From Pseudomonas viridiflava (GTDB lineage Bacteria > Pseudomonadota > Gammaproteobacteria > Pseudomonadales > Pseudomonadaceae): a stretch of DNA of 64,000 nt. Shown here in pieces: positions 8,985 to 17,938 of the stretch (the first letter of the stretch is position 1; each line of letters opens with the position of its first letter). The stretch is from the NCBI RefSeq assembly GCF_900590885.1, contig NZ_UUON01000033.1:248001-312000 (forward strand), in the 5' to 3' direction. The translations under genes were made by a program, and so were the position numbers. The notes beneath the pieces are model-generated. The model was not told where the DNA came from. It did not search any database and saw nothing but the letters and a program-made list of their open reading frames with translations.

Positions 8985-10385
8985 ATGCCGCGTAAAACGG
9001 TCAGGGAAAAAGGCATCAAACATGCCTTGGCAGGCGTGCTGACGCTTGTGGTTTGGGGGGCTGGCGGTGCGTACGGCCAAGCACTGGATGCCACCGCGTC
9101 ACCGGGCAAACGCCTGGCGGTCGCCGCCGATTGTGTGGCCTGCCACACGGCGCCCGGGGGGCAACCCTTCGCTGGTGGCTACCCGCTCAGCTCGCCGATG
9201 GGGGTGATTTATTCCACCAACATCACACCGTCCAAATCAGCGGGTATCGGTGGTTACACCGCCGAACAATTCGCCCGTGCGGTCAGGGATGGCGTGACGC
9301 CCGATGGCACGCACCTGTATCCGGCCATGCCGTATACCTCCTACGCGAAGATGACCGACACCGACGTGGCGGACCTCTACCAGTACTTCATGCACGAAGT
9401 GCAGCCGGTCGACGCGCCGACGCAGAAAACCAATCTCGACTTCCCGTTTAACATCCGCGCCTCGATGCTCGGTTGGAACGCGTTGTTCCACAGCCAGAAA
9501 CGCTTCACGCCGGATCCGGGAAAATCTGCCGAAGTGAACCGTGGCGACTACCTGGTCAATGCCCTGGCCCACTGCGACACCTGCCACACCCCGCGCAATG
9601 TGCTGATGGCGGCCGACAACAGCAAGCCGCTCGCCGGCGGCGCGCTGGGCGGTTGGTACGCGCCCAATATCACCTCGGATAAAACCAGTGGCATTGGCGC
9701 CTGGTCCAGCGCTGAACTGGTGGCGTACCTGCGCACCGGCCATGTCGAAGGCAAGGCACAAGCCGCCGGGCCGATGGCCGAAGCCGTCGAACACAGCCTG
9801 CAACATCTGGACGATGTCGACCTCAAGGCCATCGCCGCCTACCTGCTGCAAACCCAGCCGATCAACACCGGCGAGACCAAGCCTCGCCATGCGTTCGGCC
9901 AGGCTTCCAGCGATGAGCTGACCCTGCGTGGCGGCAAGCCCGAAGATAACCCCGGCTGGCATATCTTCAGCGGTACCTGTGGCAACTGCCATCAGCCTAA
10001 CGGCCAGGGCACGCGCGAATACCCCTCGCTGTTCCACAACACCGCCACCAGCCGCAGCGACAACCTGATCGCGGCGATTGTCTACGGCGTGCACCGTGAA
10101 GTGGATGGCGTGGCGATCGACATGCCTGCCTTCGGCCCGGATGCACTGTTCACCGACCGCCTCAACGATCAGCAGATTGCCGACGTGAGCAACTACGTGT
10201 TGTCCCGCTATGGCAATGACGCGTTGAAGGTCACCGCAGCCGATGTGGCCCAGGTGCGCGAGGGTGGGCCAAAGGCGCCGTTGGCGGTCATGGCCAGGTT
10301 CACCATTCCTGCCATCGTTCTGGCCTGCATCCTGATTGCCCTGGTGGTGATCGTCATTGTTCGTCGCCGACGTCGGGAGGTTTGA
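8985..10385 (+). CDS. Triheme cytochrome c subunit of a membrane-bound sugar/alcohol dehydrogenase
   Basis: 466 residues from ATG 8985, with AAGG 8 bases upstream. A signal peptide precedes three CxxCH haem sites: CVACH (about 50-54), CDTCH (about 205) and CGNCH (about 350). A C-terminal membrane anchor (FTIPAIVLACILIALVVIV) ends in an Arg-rich cytoplasmic tail. This is the electron-accepting subunit of the flavoprotein dehydrogenases for gluconate, sorbitol, fructose or glucose, passing electrons to ubiquinone or an oxidase. It is the first gene of a three-gene operon, 3 bases before the small subunit. Which substrate is oxidised is not decided by this subunit. Confidence 0.9.
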   Translation: MPRKTVREKGIKHALAGVLTLVVWGAGGAYGQALDATASPGKRLAVAADCVACHTAPGGQPFAGGYPLSSPMGVIYSTNITPSKSAGIGGYTAEQFARAVRDGVTPDGTHLYPAMPYTSYAKMTDTDVADLYQYFMHEVQPVDAPTQKTNLDFPFNIRASMLGWNALFHSQKRFTPDPGKSAEVNRGDYLVNALAHCDTCHTPRNVLMAADNSKPLAGGALGGWYAPNITSDKTSGIGAWSSAELVAYLRTGHVEGKAQAAGPMAEAVEHSLQHLDDVDLKAIAAYLLQTQPINTGETKPRHAFGQASSDELTLRGGKPEDNPGWHIFSGTCGNCHQPNGQGTREYPSLFHNTATSRSDNLIAAIVYGVHREVDGVAIDMPAFGPDALFTDRLNDQQIADVSNYVLSRYGNDALKVTAADVAQVREGGPKAPLAVMARFTIPAIVLACILIALVVIVIVRRRRREV

Positions 10386-10388
10386 AGC

Positions 10389-10907
10389 ATGGACTCATCA
10401 CTCAATGCACTGTCGCGCCGCAGCCTGCTGCGCGGTTCGGTCACGCTGGGGTTGGTGGCGCTGGTCAGTGGCGTGATGCCGTGGCAATCGGCCATGGCCA
10501 GCGCCCAGTCGGCCGCGGATTTTGCGGCGCTGTCGCAGTTCCTGGTCCGCCGCCCGGTCAACGCGGTTTTGGCGGCTCGTTACTACGCGGCCCTGGATAA
10601 ACGTGCGCCAAACTTCGCCACCAACGTGATCGCGCTCAAGCAGCTGATTGCCGAGCGCGGCCTCAAGCATGTCGATGACTACCTGGCGCTGGCCGATGCC
10701 GACCCGTCGTTGAAGGCGACGGCCACCAGCATCATTTCGGCCTGGTACCTGGGCATCGTCGGCGAGCCGGTCGACGCCGAGCTCATCAGCTACAGCGAAG
10801 CGCTGATGTACCGGCCCACCCACGGCACCCTCATCATCCCCACTTACGGTGGCGGCCCGGATTCATGGGGCCCCAAACCTAAAGCGCCACAGGACTTCAC
10901 ACTATGA
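10389..10907 (+). CDS. Tat-exported small subunit of the dehydrogenase (sorbitol dehydrogenase-like)
   Basis: 172 residues with GGAGG 8 bases before the ATG. The N-terminus has a twin-arginine signal (LSRRSLLRGS) and a hydrophobic stretch, cut after about AMA. Family knowledge: this small subunit (FAD-SLDH type) rides with the GMC flavoprotein through the Tat system as its export chaperone and stabiliser. The GMC subunit next door has no signal of its own, which fits hitch-hiking export. The stop overlaps the next start (ATGA). Confidence 0.82.
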   Translation: MDSSLNALSRRSLLRGSVTLGLVALVSGVMPWQSAMASAQSAADFAALSQFLVRRPVNAVLAARYYAALDKRAPNFATNVIALKQLIAERGLKHVDDYLALADADPSLKATATSIISAWYLGIVGEPVDAELISYSEALMYRPTHGTLIIPTYGGGPDSWGPKPKAPQDFTL

Positions 10908-12538
10908 GCAACACTGAATTCGACGCTGACGTAGTCATCATCGGCTCCGGTGTCATGGGCGGGTTGATTGCGACCGGCCTGGCCAAGGCCAACAAGTCGG
11001 TGATCGTTCTGGAGGCCGGCCCGCGGGTCAATCGCCGCGATGTGGTGGAAACCTTCCGCAACGCCCCGGTCAAGCTGTCCCTGGCCAACGCCAAGTTGCA
11101 GGGCGCCGGCTCGCCGTACCCGAGCCTGCCGCATGCGCCGTCGACCTATGGCGATTATTTGCAGCAGGTCGGCCCGGTCAAATACAACACCTCGTATTTG
11201 CGGGTGGTGGGCGGTACCACCTGGCACTTTGGTTCATCGCTGTGGCGGATGCTGCCCAACGATTTTCGCTTGAAGTCCTTGTACGGGCGCGGCCGCGACT
11301 GGCCGATCAGCTACGACGAACTCGAACCGTTCTATGCGCGTGCCGAAACCGAGCTGGGCGTGTCCGGCGTCGATGGCCAGGACGAAAGCGGGCAGGGCGG
11401 CGAGGCGTTCCCACCGCGCTCAATTCCGTACCCGATGGAAGGGCTCAAGCCGAGCTACATGTTCACAAGGCTGTCGGAGATGCTCGGCAAGGGCGGCTAC
11501 AACCCGATCCTGGAGCCCAACGGCCGCGCCACTCGCCCCTACGGCAAACGCCCGCCGTGCGCCGGCAACAACAACTGCAACCCGGTGTGTCCGATTGCCG
11601 CCAAGTACGACGGCTCGATGCATATCGACGAGGCCGAGCGGCATGGCGCCAAGGTTTTGGAAAACTCGGTGGTGTATAAAATCGAGGCGGGCGACGACGG
11701 CAAAATCACCGCCATCTGGTACATGCGCCCCGACAAGTCGACCCACAAACTGACCGCGCGTTATTTTGTGCTGGCCGCCTATGGCATCGAGTCGCCCAAG
11801 CTGTTGCTGATGTCCACGTCGGACAAATACCCCAACGGCATCGCCAACTCGTCCGACCAGGTGGGCCGCAACCTGATGGACCACACCGGCATCAGCATGA
11901 ACGTAATGACCAAGGAAGACATGTGGCCGGGTGAGGGGCCGACCCAATTGCTGGTGTACCTGAACAGCCGCGACGGTGCATTCCGCAAGGACTACCCGGG
12001 CTACAAGATCAAGGTGCGCAACACGGTGCCGACCGCGCAGATCACCTCCAACCTGATCGCCAAGGGTGTGCTGGGGTCCAAGCTTGATGAGCAGATTCGC
12101 TTGCAGTCGGCGCGTTCACTGAACTGGGCGGTGGACTTCGAAACCCTGCCACTGCCGGAAAACCGCGTGACCCCGAGCAAGACCAAGTTCGACGCCATCG
12201 GCCTGCCGGTGCCCGAAATCTACTACAGCGTTCCCGACTACTGGCACGCCGGTAAAGAGAAAGCCCTGGAGGACTTCAAGCAGTTCGCCACGCTGCTGAA
12301 CGCCGATATCCTCAGCACCGATGTCGGCTTCCAGAACCGTCAGCACATCATGGGTACGACCATCATGGGCGATGATCCGAAGGATTCGGTAGTCGACCGC
12401 GATTGCCGCAGCCATGACCACGCCAACCTGTTTATCGCCGGTACCAGCGTGATGCCGTCGTCGTCCTGCGTGAACCCGACGTTGACCGGCGCGGCCCTGA
12501 GTATTCGTATTGCCGATGTGTTGGTGAGCGAGGTCTGA
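10904..12538 (+). CDS. GMC-family FAD dehydrogenase, catalytic subunit
   Basis: 544 residues. The N-terminus is an FAD-binding Rossmann motif (VVIIGSGVMGG, about 10-20, then VLEAGP). The C-terminus carries the GMC catalytic pair: His in DHANLFIAG and Asn in CVNPTLTG. Cysteines 219, 225 and 229 (CAGNNNC-NPVC) match the region that binds a 3Fe-4S cluster in the FAD glucose and fructose dehydrogenases, so electrons probably run FAD, Fe-S, then haems of the cytochrome subunit. There is no signal peptide; export is likely with the Tat small subunit. Candidate substrates are glucose, gluconate, sorbitol or fructose. A terminator follows. Confidence 0.9.
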   Translation: MSNTEFDADVVIIGSGVMGGLIATGLAKANKSVIVLEAGPRVNRRDVVETFRNAPVKLSLANAKLQGAGSPYPSLPHAPSTYGDYLQQVGPVKYNTSYLRVVGGTTWHFGSSLWRMLPNDFRLKSLYGRGRDWPISYDELEPFYARAETELGVSGVDGQDESGQGGEAFPPRSIPYPMEGLKPSYMFTRLSEMLGKGGYNPILEPNGRATRPYGKRPPCAGNNNCNPVCPIAAKYDGSMHIDEAERHGAKVLENSVVYKIEAGDDGKITAIWYMRPDKSTHKLTARYFVLAAYGIESPKLLLMSTSDKYPNGIANSSDQVGRNLMDHTGISMNVMTKEDMWPGEGPTQLLVYLNSRDGAFRKDYPGYKIKVRNTVPTAQITSNLIAKGVLGSKLDEQIRLQSARSLNWAVDFETLPLPENRVTPSKTKFDAIGLPVPEIYYSVPDYWHAGKEKALEDFKQFATLLNADILSTDVGFQNRQHIMGTTIMGDDPKDSVVDRDCRSHDHANLFIAGTSVMPSSSCVNPTLTGAALSIRIADVLVSEV

Positions 12539-12551
12539 GTCATCGCTGGAT

Positions 12552-12594
12552 AAAAAAAGCCCCCTGACGCCAATGGCGCAGGGGGCTTTTTTGT
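12552..12594. terminator. Bidirectional rho-independent terminator
   Basis: Stem AAAAAGCCCCCTG / CAGGGGGCTTTTT around GCGCCAATGGCGC-like bases, with A-run before and T-run after. It sits between the convergent GMC dehydrogenase gene and the BON lipoprotein gene and can serve both. Confidence 0.9.
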
Positions 12595-12605
12595 GTCGGG
12601 CACCA

Positions 12606-13187
12606 TCAGTCGATGTATTCGAACACTTTTACAATTTTCTGCACGCCGGACACACCCTGTACCAGGTTGGCGGCGCGGGTGGCTTCTGCCTGGGTCAGCA
12701 GGCCCATCAGGTACACGATGCCGTTGTCGGTGACGACTTTGATGCGCGAGCCTGGGATCGCGTTGTCGGTGAGCATCTGCGCCTTGATCTTGGTGGTCAG
12801 CAGTGCGTCGTTGCTGATGGCCAGTAGGGTGATCGGGTCCATGACTTGCAGTTCGTTATGGACTTTCTTGACCCGCTGCACGGCGGCTGCGGCTTGTTCG
12901 GCCTGTGCTTTCAGGTCGGCACGCGGCGTTTGGCCGGCGAGCAGCACCACGCCGTTGAAGCTGGTGACGACGATGCGCGAAGCACCATTGCCCAGGTCGG
13001 TGGCGGCCTTGGCGACGTTGACTTCGACTTTGGTTTCGATCAGCGAGTCATCAATTTTGCTGCCGAAAGTACGTGTGCCCTTATCGTCCTGAATGGGGGT
13101 GTCTCGTGTCGCGGTGATGGCCGTGCTGCAACCGCTGATGCCGAGGCACAGCGCGATAGCCAATAGGCTGAGACTTTTAACGGTCAT
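12606..13187 (-). CDS. BON-domain lipoprotein (DolP/YraP-like)
   Basis: 193 residues with a lipoprotein signal (lipobox GISGC, Cys20) and two BON domains (about 45-115 and 120-190; VVLLAGQTP and IVYLMGLLT are the repeated cores). DolP is an outer-membrane lipoprotein that binds anionic phospholipid and supports envelope integrity. The gene order lpoA-yraN-gmhA/diaA-this gene matches the E. coli yraM-yraN-yraO-yraP operon, which strengthens the call. It overlaps the upstream gene by 4 bases. Confidence 0.9.
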   Translation of the reverse strand: MTVKSLSLLAIALCLGISGCSTAITATRDTPIQDDKGTRTFGSKIDDSLIETKVEVNVAKAATDLGNGASRIVVTSFNGVVLLAGQTPRADLKAQAEQAAAAVQRVKKVHNELQVMDPITLLAISNDALLTTKIKAQMLTDNAIPGSRIKVVTDNGIVYLMGLLTQAEATRAANLVQGVSGVQKIVKVFEYID

Positions 13188-13777
13188 TCTTCACTCCCGA
13201 ACAGTTGGCTGTCGATCAGATCGCACAGGCAGTGGATCGCCAGCAGGTGGACTTCCTGAATACGTGCGGTGACATTGGCCGGGACGCGAATCTCCACGTC
13301 CTCGGGCAGCAGCAGTGAAGCCATGCCGCCGCCGTCGCGGCCGGTCAATGCTACGACAATCATTTCGCGATCATGTGCGGCCTGGATCGCCTGAATAATG
13401 TTCGCCGAGTTGCCGCTGGTGGAAATCGCCAGCAGCACATCGCCCGGTTGGCCCAGGGCGCGGATCTGCTTGGAGAAGATTTCGTTGTAGCTGTAGTCGT
13501 TGGCGATCGAAGTGATCGTCGACGAATCAGTGGTCAGGGCAATGGCCGGCAGGCTTGGGCGCTCGCGCTCGAAGCGGTTGAGCAGCTCGGACGAGAAATG
13601 CTGGGCATCGCCGGCCGAACCGCCGTTGCCGCACGAAAGCATTTTGCCCTCGTTGAGCAAGGCATTGACCATGACCTGACTGGCTTGCTCGATGTGCGGT
13701 GCAAGTACGTCCATCGCCTGTTGCTTGGTGTCGATGCTGGCCTGGAAAAGCTGGCGAATTCGGGATTGCATGTCCAT
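13184..13777 (-). CDS. gmhA: SIS-domain protein, phosphoheptose isomerase / DiaA family
   Basis: 197 residues of one SIS domain (SCGNGGSAGDAQHFSSE at about 48-64; STSGNSANI at about 115-123). Two roles are known for near-identical proteins. GmhA turns sedoheptulose 7-phosphate into D-glycero-D-manno-heptose 7-phosphate for the LPS core. DiaA binds DnaA and times replication. The operon position (between yraN and the BON gene) is that of E. coli diaA, while Pseudomonas databases usually name this locus gmhA. The sequence alone does not separate the two. Confidence 0.85.
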   Translation of the reverse strand: MDMQSRIRQLFQASIDTKQQAMDVLAPHIEQASQVMVNALLNEGKMLSCGNGGSAGDAQHFSSELLNRFERERPSLPAIALTTDSSTITSIANDYSYNEIFSKQIRALGQPGDVLLAISTSGNSANIIQAIQAAHDREMIVVALTGRDGGGMASLLLPEDVEIRVPANVTARIQEVHLLAIHCLCDLIDSQLFGSEE

Positions 13778-13869
13778 CTGTGTGACCTTAAGTAGCGCGG
13801 CTGTTTGGCACAGGAATGTGCAGCCCGCAAAGCAAAGAGCAAAAGTGTGTGGTGAAGATGCCCGGCGAA

Positions 13870-14241
13870 TCAGCTGTCGAAGGCACTTTTGAGCCAGTTC
13901 AGATCAGCCTTGCCAGACGGTGTGCTTTCTATGGCAACCACATCGAAACGGCAGGGGGCGTCGGCCCAGCGATGCTCATTCAGCAGGAAATACTGCGCGG
14001 CGAGTATCAGCTTCTGACGCTTGCGCCCGTCGATACTGGCGAGCGCGCCACCCCATTGTGCGTGTTTTCTGTAGCGGACTTCGACGAATACTACTGTATC
14101 GCCGTCAAGCATGACCAGATCAAGCTCGCCGCGTTTACACAACCAGTTCTGCGCCAGTAGGCGCAGACCCTGTTGTTGCAGGTAGTTCAGAGCTTGAAGT
14201 TCGGCATCCTTGCCGCTTTGTGCGCTGGACCGCTCGGGCAT
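13870..14241 (-). CDS. UPF0102 (YraN) family nuclease-like protein
   Basis: 123 residues from the ATG at 14241, which overlaps the lpoA stop by one base (TGATG) and gives the usual YraN length; an upstream in-frame start would run into lpoA. The conserved core GELDLV ... VVFVEVRYR is the D-ExK pattern of a restriction-endonuclease-like fold. The function is not established. It is the second gene of the lpoA operon. Confidence 0.9.
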   Translation of the reverse strand: MPERSSAQSGKDAELQALNYLQQQGLRLLAQNWLCKRGELDLVMLDGDTVVFVEVRYRKHAQWGGALASIDGRKRQKLILAAQYFLLNEHRWADAPCRFDVVAIESTPSGKADLNWLKSAFDS

Positions 14242-16052
14242 CAGCGCGGGGTGTCCGGCAGGCGCTGGATCTCGCCGCCGACGAACTTGGCCCATGGCAT
14301 CTGGCGGTCAACGCGCTGGTTGGCGCTGATGCCGAGGTTGCCCGACAGACCATCCACGCGGGTGTCCGGCAGTGCCTTGAGCTGGCCCAGGCGTGGCGCC
14401 AGGCGGTAGGCGTCGACACCCATCGCGTACAGGCGGCCGAGGCTGCCATTGGCTTGCGGCCATTGCGCGGCCACCTGGTTGCGCAGCGGGTCGGTGGTGT
14501 TCAGCAGCCAAGGCGTTTCGCAGAACATCACATTGGTCATGTCCAGGTACTGGTTCTTGTCACCGCTGGCACTGAACACGTGGGACGTGGCGTACACCGG
14601 CACGTCACCGGCGTACTGGAAGTTCAGCGTCGGCTTGATCTGCTGGGCCAGTTGCGGGGTAACGGCCAGGAAGATGAATTCGATGTCCTGGCGGCGCGAC
14701 GGTTGTGCTGCTACGTCGGTGCCGACTGTGCTTTGCAGGCTCTTGGCGCGACCTTCGCTTTTACGCAGCTGGAACAGGTCGGCGATTTGCTGGGCCAGGG
14801 CCACAGGCTGGTCGACATACTCGACACCCACCACGGTGCCGCCGTTGGCTTCCCAATCCTGGCGGAAGGCCTTGTAGACGCGCTCACCCCATTCGCCACG
14901 CGGCACCATGGCGGCGGCGCGGTGCAGGCCGTCGGCACGGGCGCGGCGCGACACTTCGCGGGCTTCGTCTTCTGCGGCCAGGCCGAACTGGAACAATTGC
15001 GCCGGGCCTTGATCGGTCTCGCTGTAGTTCAGGGCCAGGGTGGTGATCGGCAACTGAGGGCGTGCGCTGAGCTGTTTGACCAGCGGCTTCTCCAGCGGGC
15101 CGACGACCAATTGCACGCCGGCGGCCTGGGCCTTGGCGTAGAAGTCGTCGAGGGAGGTCAGGCGCGAGCTGTCATAGAACTCGATGACCGGCGGCTTCTG
15201 CCCGGCTTGTTCGGCCTGGTAGTGGGCGGCCATGAAGCCTTCGCGCAGCGCCTTGCCGACGGAGGCCAGCGGGCCATCCTGGGGCAGCAGCAGGGCGATC
15301 TTGGTCAGGGGCTGGCTGGCCAGTTCCTTGAGCTTGGTCAGTGGCGTCGGCAGGTTCACCGCCGCCGGGTGACCCGGGTTCTGCGCGCGCCAGGTATCGA
15401 TGGCGGCTTGTTGTTGCTCCAGCGTGCCGGCGCCCTTGACCGACTGGGCCAGGGTGATCCAGCCGTCGAGTACCGGGTTGCCGCTGGCTTGCAGCTGTTC
15501 GGCCGGAAGGGCGGCAATCAGCGTCCAGATGGCTTCGTGGTTGCTTTTGGCGGCGTCGCCGCTCAGCAGCGGCGCCATGGCCACGCGCTCGCGGGCGGCG
15601 GCCAGGGTCTGGCCATCGGCTTCATAAGCGCGGGCGTGGACGGTGCCGGTGCGAATCTGCTGTTCAGCCGGGAGGTCCTTGAGGCTTTGCAGGCTTGGGT
15701 GGTTCAAGGCGGTCAACGCAGCCTTGGGCTGGTTGCGTGCCATCGCCAGTTCGGCGGCCAGGGTGCTGGCGAACACTTGCGGAGCTGGCTTGAGGGCGTC
15801 CAGGGGCACTTGCGCCAGAATCTGCGCCGAGCGGCCTGGGTTGTTCTGTTTGTAGGCCATGTCAGCTGCGCTCAGGCGCAGCAATGCCGCCTGTTCTGGC
15901 GTCTTGGCGGTAGTGGCCTGTTCGAGCAGTTGCTCGATACTGGCGTCCGGGGTCCGTGGAAGGTCGCCAAGGCTGGACGAGGGCGAGCTGGCACACGCGG
16001 CCAGCAAGGCAGCGAGGCAGAGGGCGGAGAGCAGCCGCAGGCAAGCGATCAT
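14241..16052 (-). CDS. lpoA: Penicillin-binding protein activator LpoA
   Basis: 603 residues from the ATG at 16052, with AGGA 8 bases upstream. Lipoprotein signal with lipobox LAAC. The N-terminal part is TPR-like helical (about 30-230). The C-terminal part is a periplasmic-binding-protein-like domain (KIALLLPQDGPLASVGKALREG ... ). LpoA is an outer-membrane lipoprotein that reaches through the peptidoglycan to activate PBP1a. It heads the minus-strand operon lpoA-yraN-gmhA-BON and is divergent from rsmI, as in E. coli and P. aeruginosa. Confidence 0.93.
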   Translation of the reverse strand: MIACLRLLSALCLAALLAACASSPSSSLGDLPRTPDASIEQLLEQATTAKTPEQAALLRLSAADMAYKQNNPGRSAQILAQVPLDALKPAPQVFASTLAAELAMARNQPKAALTALNHPSLQSLKDLPAEQQIRTGTVHARAYEADGQTLAAARERVAMAPLLSGDAAKSNHEAIWTLIAALPAEQLQASGNPVLDGWITLAQSVKGAGTLEQQQAAIDTWRAQNPGHPAAVNLPTPLTKLKELASQPLTKIALLLPQDGPLASVGKALREGFMAAHYQAEQAGQKPPVIEFYDSSRLTSLDDFYAKAQAAGVQLVVGPLEKPLVKQLSARPQLPITTLALNYSETDQGPAQLFQFGLAAEDEAREVSRRARADGLHRAAAMVPRGEWGERVYKAFRQDWEANGGTVVGVEYVDQPVALAQQIADLFQLRKSEGRAKSLQSTVGTDVAAQPSRRQDIEFIFLAVTPQLAQQIKPTLNFQYAGDVPVYATSHVFSASGDKNQYLDMTNVMFCETPWLLNTTDPLRNQVAAQWPQANGSLGRLYAMGVDAYRLAPRLGQLKALPDTRVDGLSGNLGISANQRVDRQMPWAKFVGGEIQRLPDTPR

Positions 16053-16260
16053 GTAAGTGTTCCTGATACCGATCAAATTAGCGTGGAATTGTACCCAAGC
16101 ACTGGCCCAGGCGCGATGTTACTGGCGTGAAACCGTCGATTTAGGTCGTGCAAATGTTGCGTTGCGCCATCAATGGCTTAAAAGGCATCGGCCGCGAGGG
16201 CATATTTTCAAGGCGCCTACAGCTACAATGTGCCCTTTGCCAATCATCGAGGTGTGCGTT

Positions 16261-17133
16261 TTGACTGCTCCAGGTCCTTTGAATTCCACTGCAGGCTCGC
16301 TTTTTGTCGTGGCGACGCCCATTGGCAACCTGGATGACATCAGTGCTCGGGCGCTGAAAGTGTTGCGCGACGTTAAATTGATCGCGGCCGAAGACACCCG
16401 GCACTCCCAGCGGTTGATGCAGCATTTTGGCATCAGTACGCCATTGGCGGCCTGCCACGAGCACAACGAGCGCGAAGAAGGCAGCCGTTTTATCGTGCGT
16501 TTGCTGGCGGGCGATGACGTGGCGCTGATCTCCGATGCGGGCACGCCGCTGATCTCCGACCCCGGCTATCACCTCGTCCGCCAGGCGCGGGCCGCTGGTA
16601 TCAATGTAGTGCCTGTTCCGGGCGCGTGCGCGCTGATCGCTGCATTGTCGGCGGCGGGCCTGCCGTCGGATCGCTTTATTTTTGAAGGTTTCCTGCCGGC
16701 CAAGGCCGTGGGGCGCCGCGCGCGACTTCAGGCGGTAAAGGAAGAGCCGCGTACCCTGATCTTCTACGAAGCCCCCCATCGCATTCTCGAATGCCTGCAA
16801 GACATGGAGCTGGTCTTCGGCGGCGAGCGTCTGGCGTTGCTGGCCCGTGAAATCACTAAAACCTTCGAGACCCTCAAGGGCCTGCCCCTGGAAGAGTTGC
16901 GCGCGTTTGTCGAAGGTGACAGCAACCAGCAGCGCGGTGAGTGTGTGGTGCTGGTGGCGGGCTGGACGGCGCCGGAGAGTGAGGATGCGGTAGGCAGCGA
17001 AGCCATGCGCGTGCTGGACCTGTTGCTCAAGGAAATGCCGCTCAAGCGTGCGGCGGCCCTGGCGGCGGAAATTACCGGTGTGCGCAAGAACGTGTTGTAC
17101 CAAGTCGCGCTGGATAAACAGAAAGGCGAATAG
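16261..17133 (+). CDS. rsmI: 16S rRNA 2'-O-methyltransferase RsmI
   Basis: 290 residues from TTG 16261 (MTAPGPLNSTAGSLFVVATPIGNLDD). The start is chosen because GAGG lies 8 bases upstream and family members begin here; an ATG at 16228 would add a doubtful tail. It is a SAM-dependent tetrapyrrole-methylase-fold enzyme with the motifs ATPIGNLDD, AEDTRHS and DAGTPLISDPG. It methylates the ribose of C1402 of 16S rRNA together with RsmH, which is encoded 1.3 kb downstream. Divergent from lpoA. Confidence 0.95.
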   Translation: MTAPGPLNSTAGSLFVVATPIGNLDDISARALKVLRDVKLIAAEDTRHSQRLMQHFGISTPLAACHEHNEREEGSRFIVRLLAGDDVALISDAGTPLISDPGYHLVRQARAAGINVVPVPGACALIAALSAAGLPSDRFIFEGFLPAKAVGRRARLQAVKEEPRTLIFYEAPHRILECLQDMELVFGGERLALLAREITKTFETLKGLPLEELRAFVEGDSNQQRGECVVLVAGWTAPESEDAVGSEAMRVLDLLLKEMPLKRAAALAAEITGVRKNVLYQVALDKQKGE

Positions 17134-17191
17134 TTCCGGGCTTAAGCCGGTATTCCGTCTGAAGGTGATGGCAATGCTGCACTTTTAATAC

Positions 17192-17220
17192 TTGTCCTGA
17201 GGCCGCCGTGCCGTTAACCT
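17192..17220 (+). promoter_or_regulatory. Possible rnpB promoter
   Basis: TTGTCC (17192-17197) and TAACCT (17215-17220) are separated by 17 bases, with the expected start about 8 bases further on at the mature RNase P RNA 5' end. The -35 is fair; the -10 is weak. Confidence 0.4.
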
Positions 17221-17227
17221 TCGCGGC

Positions 17228-17590
17228 GGAGAGTCGATTGGACAGTCGCTGCCCTCTATGAAAATTAGGGGGGGGAGGAAAGTCCGGGCTCCATAGGGCG
17301 AAGTGCCAGGTAATGCCTGGGAGGCGTGAGCCTACGGAAAGTGCCACAGAAAATAACCGCCTAAGCACTTCGGTGCCGGTAAGGGTGAAAAGGTGCGGTA
17401 AGAGCGCACCGCACGTCTGGCAACAGTTCGTGGCTAGGTAAACCCCACTTGGAGCAAGACCAAATAGGGTCCCAAGGCGTGGCCCGCGCTGGGACCGGGT
17501 AGGTTGCTAAAGATGTCCAGTGATGGCCATCGTAGACGAATGACTGTTCAAGACAGAACCCGGCTTACAGATCGACTCTCCACCTTTTTT
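17228..17590 (+). ncRNA. rnpB: RNase P RNA (class A) with terminal T-run
   Basis: The 5' end GAGAGTCGAT pairs with the 3' end ATCGACTCTC (17571-17580), closing helix P1. Conserved blocks are in order: GAGGAAAGTCCGGGCTCC at about 17275-17292, the ACAGAAA-TA block near 17346, GGTAAACCCC near 17438, and AGACAGAACCCGGCTTA near 17551. A run of six T follows at 17585-17590. This RNA is the catalytic part of RNase P, which matures tRNA 5' ends. Its place between rsmI and mraZ is the one seen in other pseudomonads. Confidence 0.97.
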
Positions 17591-17834
17591 CCTTTTGTCC
17601 GAATCTCGGGCAAAAACCCGGTAGTAACGCAAGAATCCCTCCCTGCCGAATCATTGGCAGATGCATCTTCGTAATACCAAAAAAATCTTACTCTTAATAA
17701 ATCACTTTAACTTTAAGCCATAGCTCTTTGAGCTATTTGCGCTTGCTGGGCCAAAAACATCGCCGAACTCTGGTTTCTCCTCCGTTTACGCTCCTAAATC
17801 TCCGTTCTGTAAGGCTTTTCCTTGAATCCGCGCC
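17591..17834. other. Non-coding gap between rnpB and the mraZ promoter
   Basis: About 240 bases, fairly AT-rich around 17680-17720. A few short inverted repeats are present (GGGCAAAAACCC near 17609; AGCTCTTTGAGCT near 17723), but none with a T-run. I see no gene. Confidence 0.5.
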
Positions 17835-17864
17835 TTGACGGTGTGGTGGGCGCATTCCTATAGT
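17835..17864 (+). promoter_or_regulatory. Promoter of the dcw cluster (Pmra)
   Basis: TTGACG (17835-17840), an 18-base spacer, then TATAGT (17859-17864): close to a sigma-70 consensus. The expected start is near 17871, at the edge of the MraZ repeats and about 70 bases before mraZ. Confidence 0.8.
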
Positions 17865-17870
17865 GTGCGC

Positions 17871-17900
17871 AAGTGGCGGAAAGTGGCACAAAGTGGGTTT
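17871..17900 (+). promoter_or_regulatory. MraZ operator: three direct repeats
   Basis: AAGTGG occurs three times at exactly 10-base spacing (17871, 17881, 17891: AAGTGGCGGA, AAGTGGCACA, AAGTGGGTTT). MraZ is known to bind three or four GTGG(G)-containing repeats about one DNA turn apart downstream of Pmra and to repress its own cluster. The overlap with the expected start fits repression. Confidence 0.8.
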
Positions 17901-17938
17901 TTTGAACGTAAAACGCTAAAATTTGGAGAAACGCATCT

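Noticed and set aside
14220..16130. A 636-codon plus-strand frame opposite lpoA
   Set aside because: Shadow of lpoA; repetitive Gly/Gln/Leu composition and no ribosome site.
17871..17900. Three 10-base direct repeats as a CRISPR-like array
   Set aside because: Far too short, no spacers; they match the MraZ operator at its usual place.
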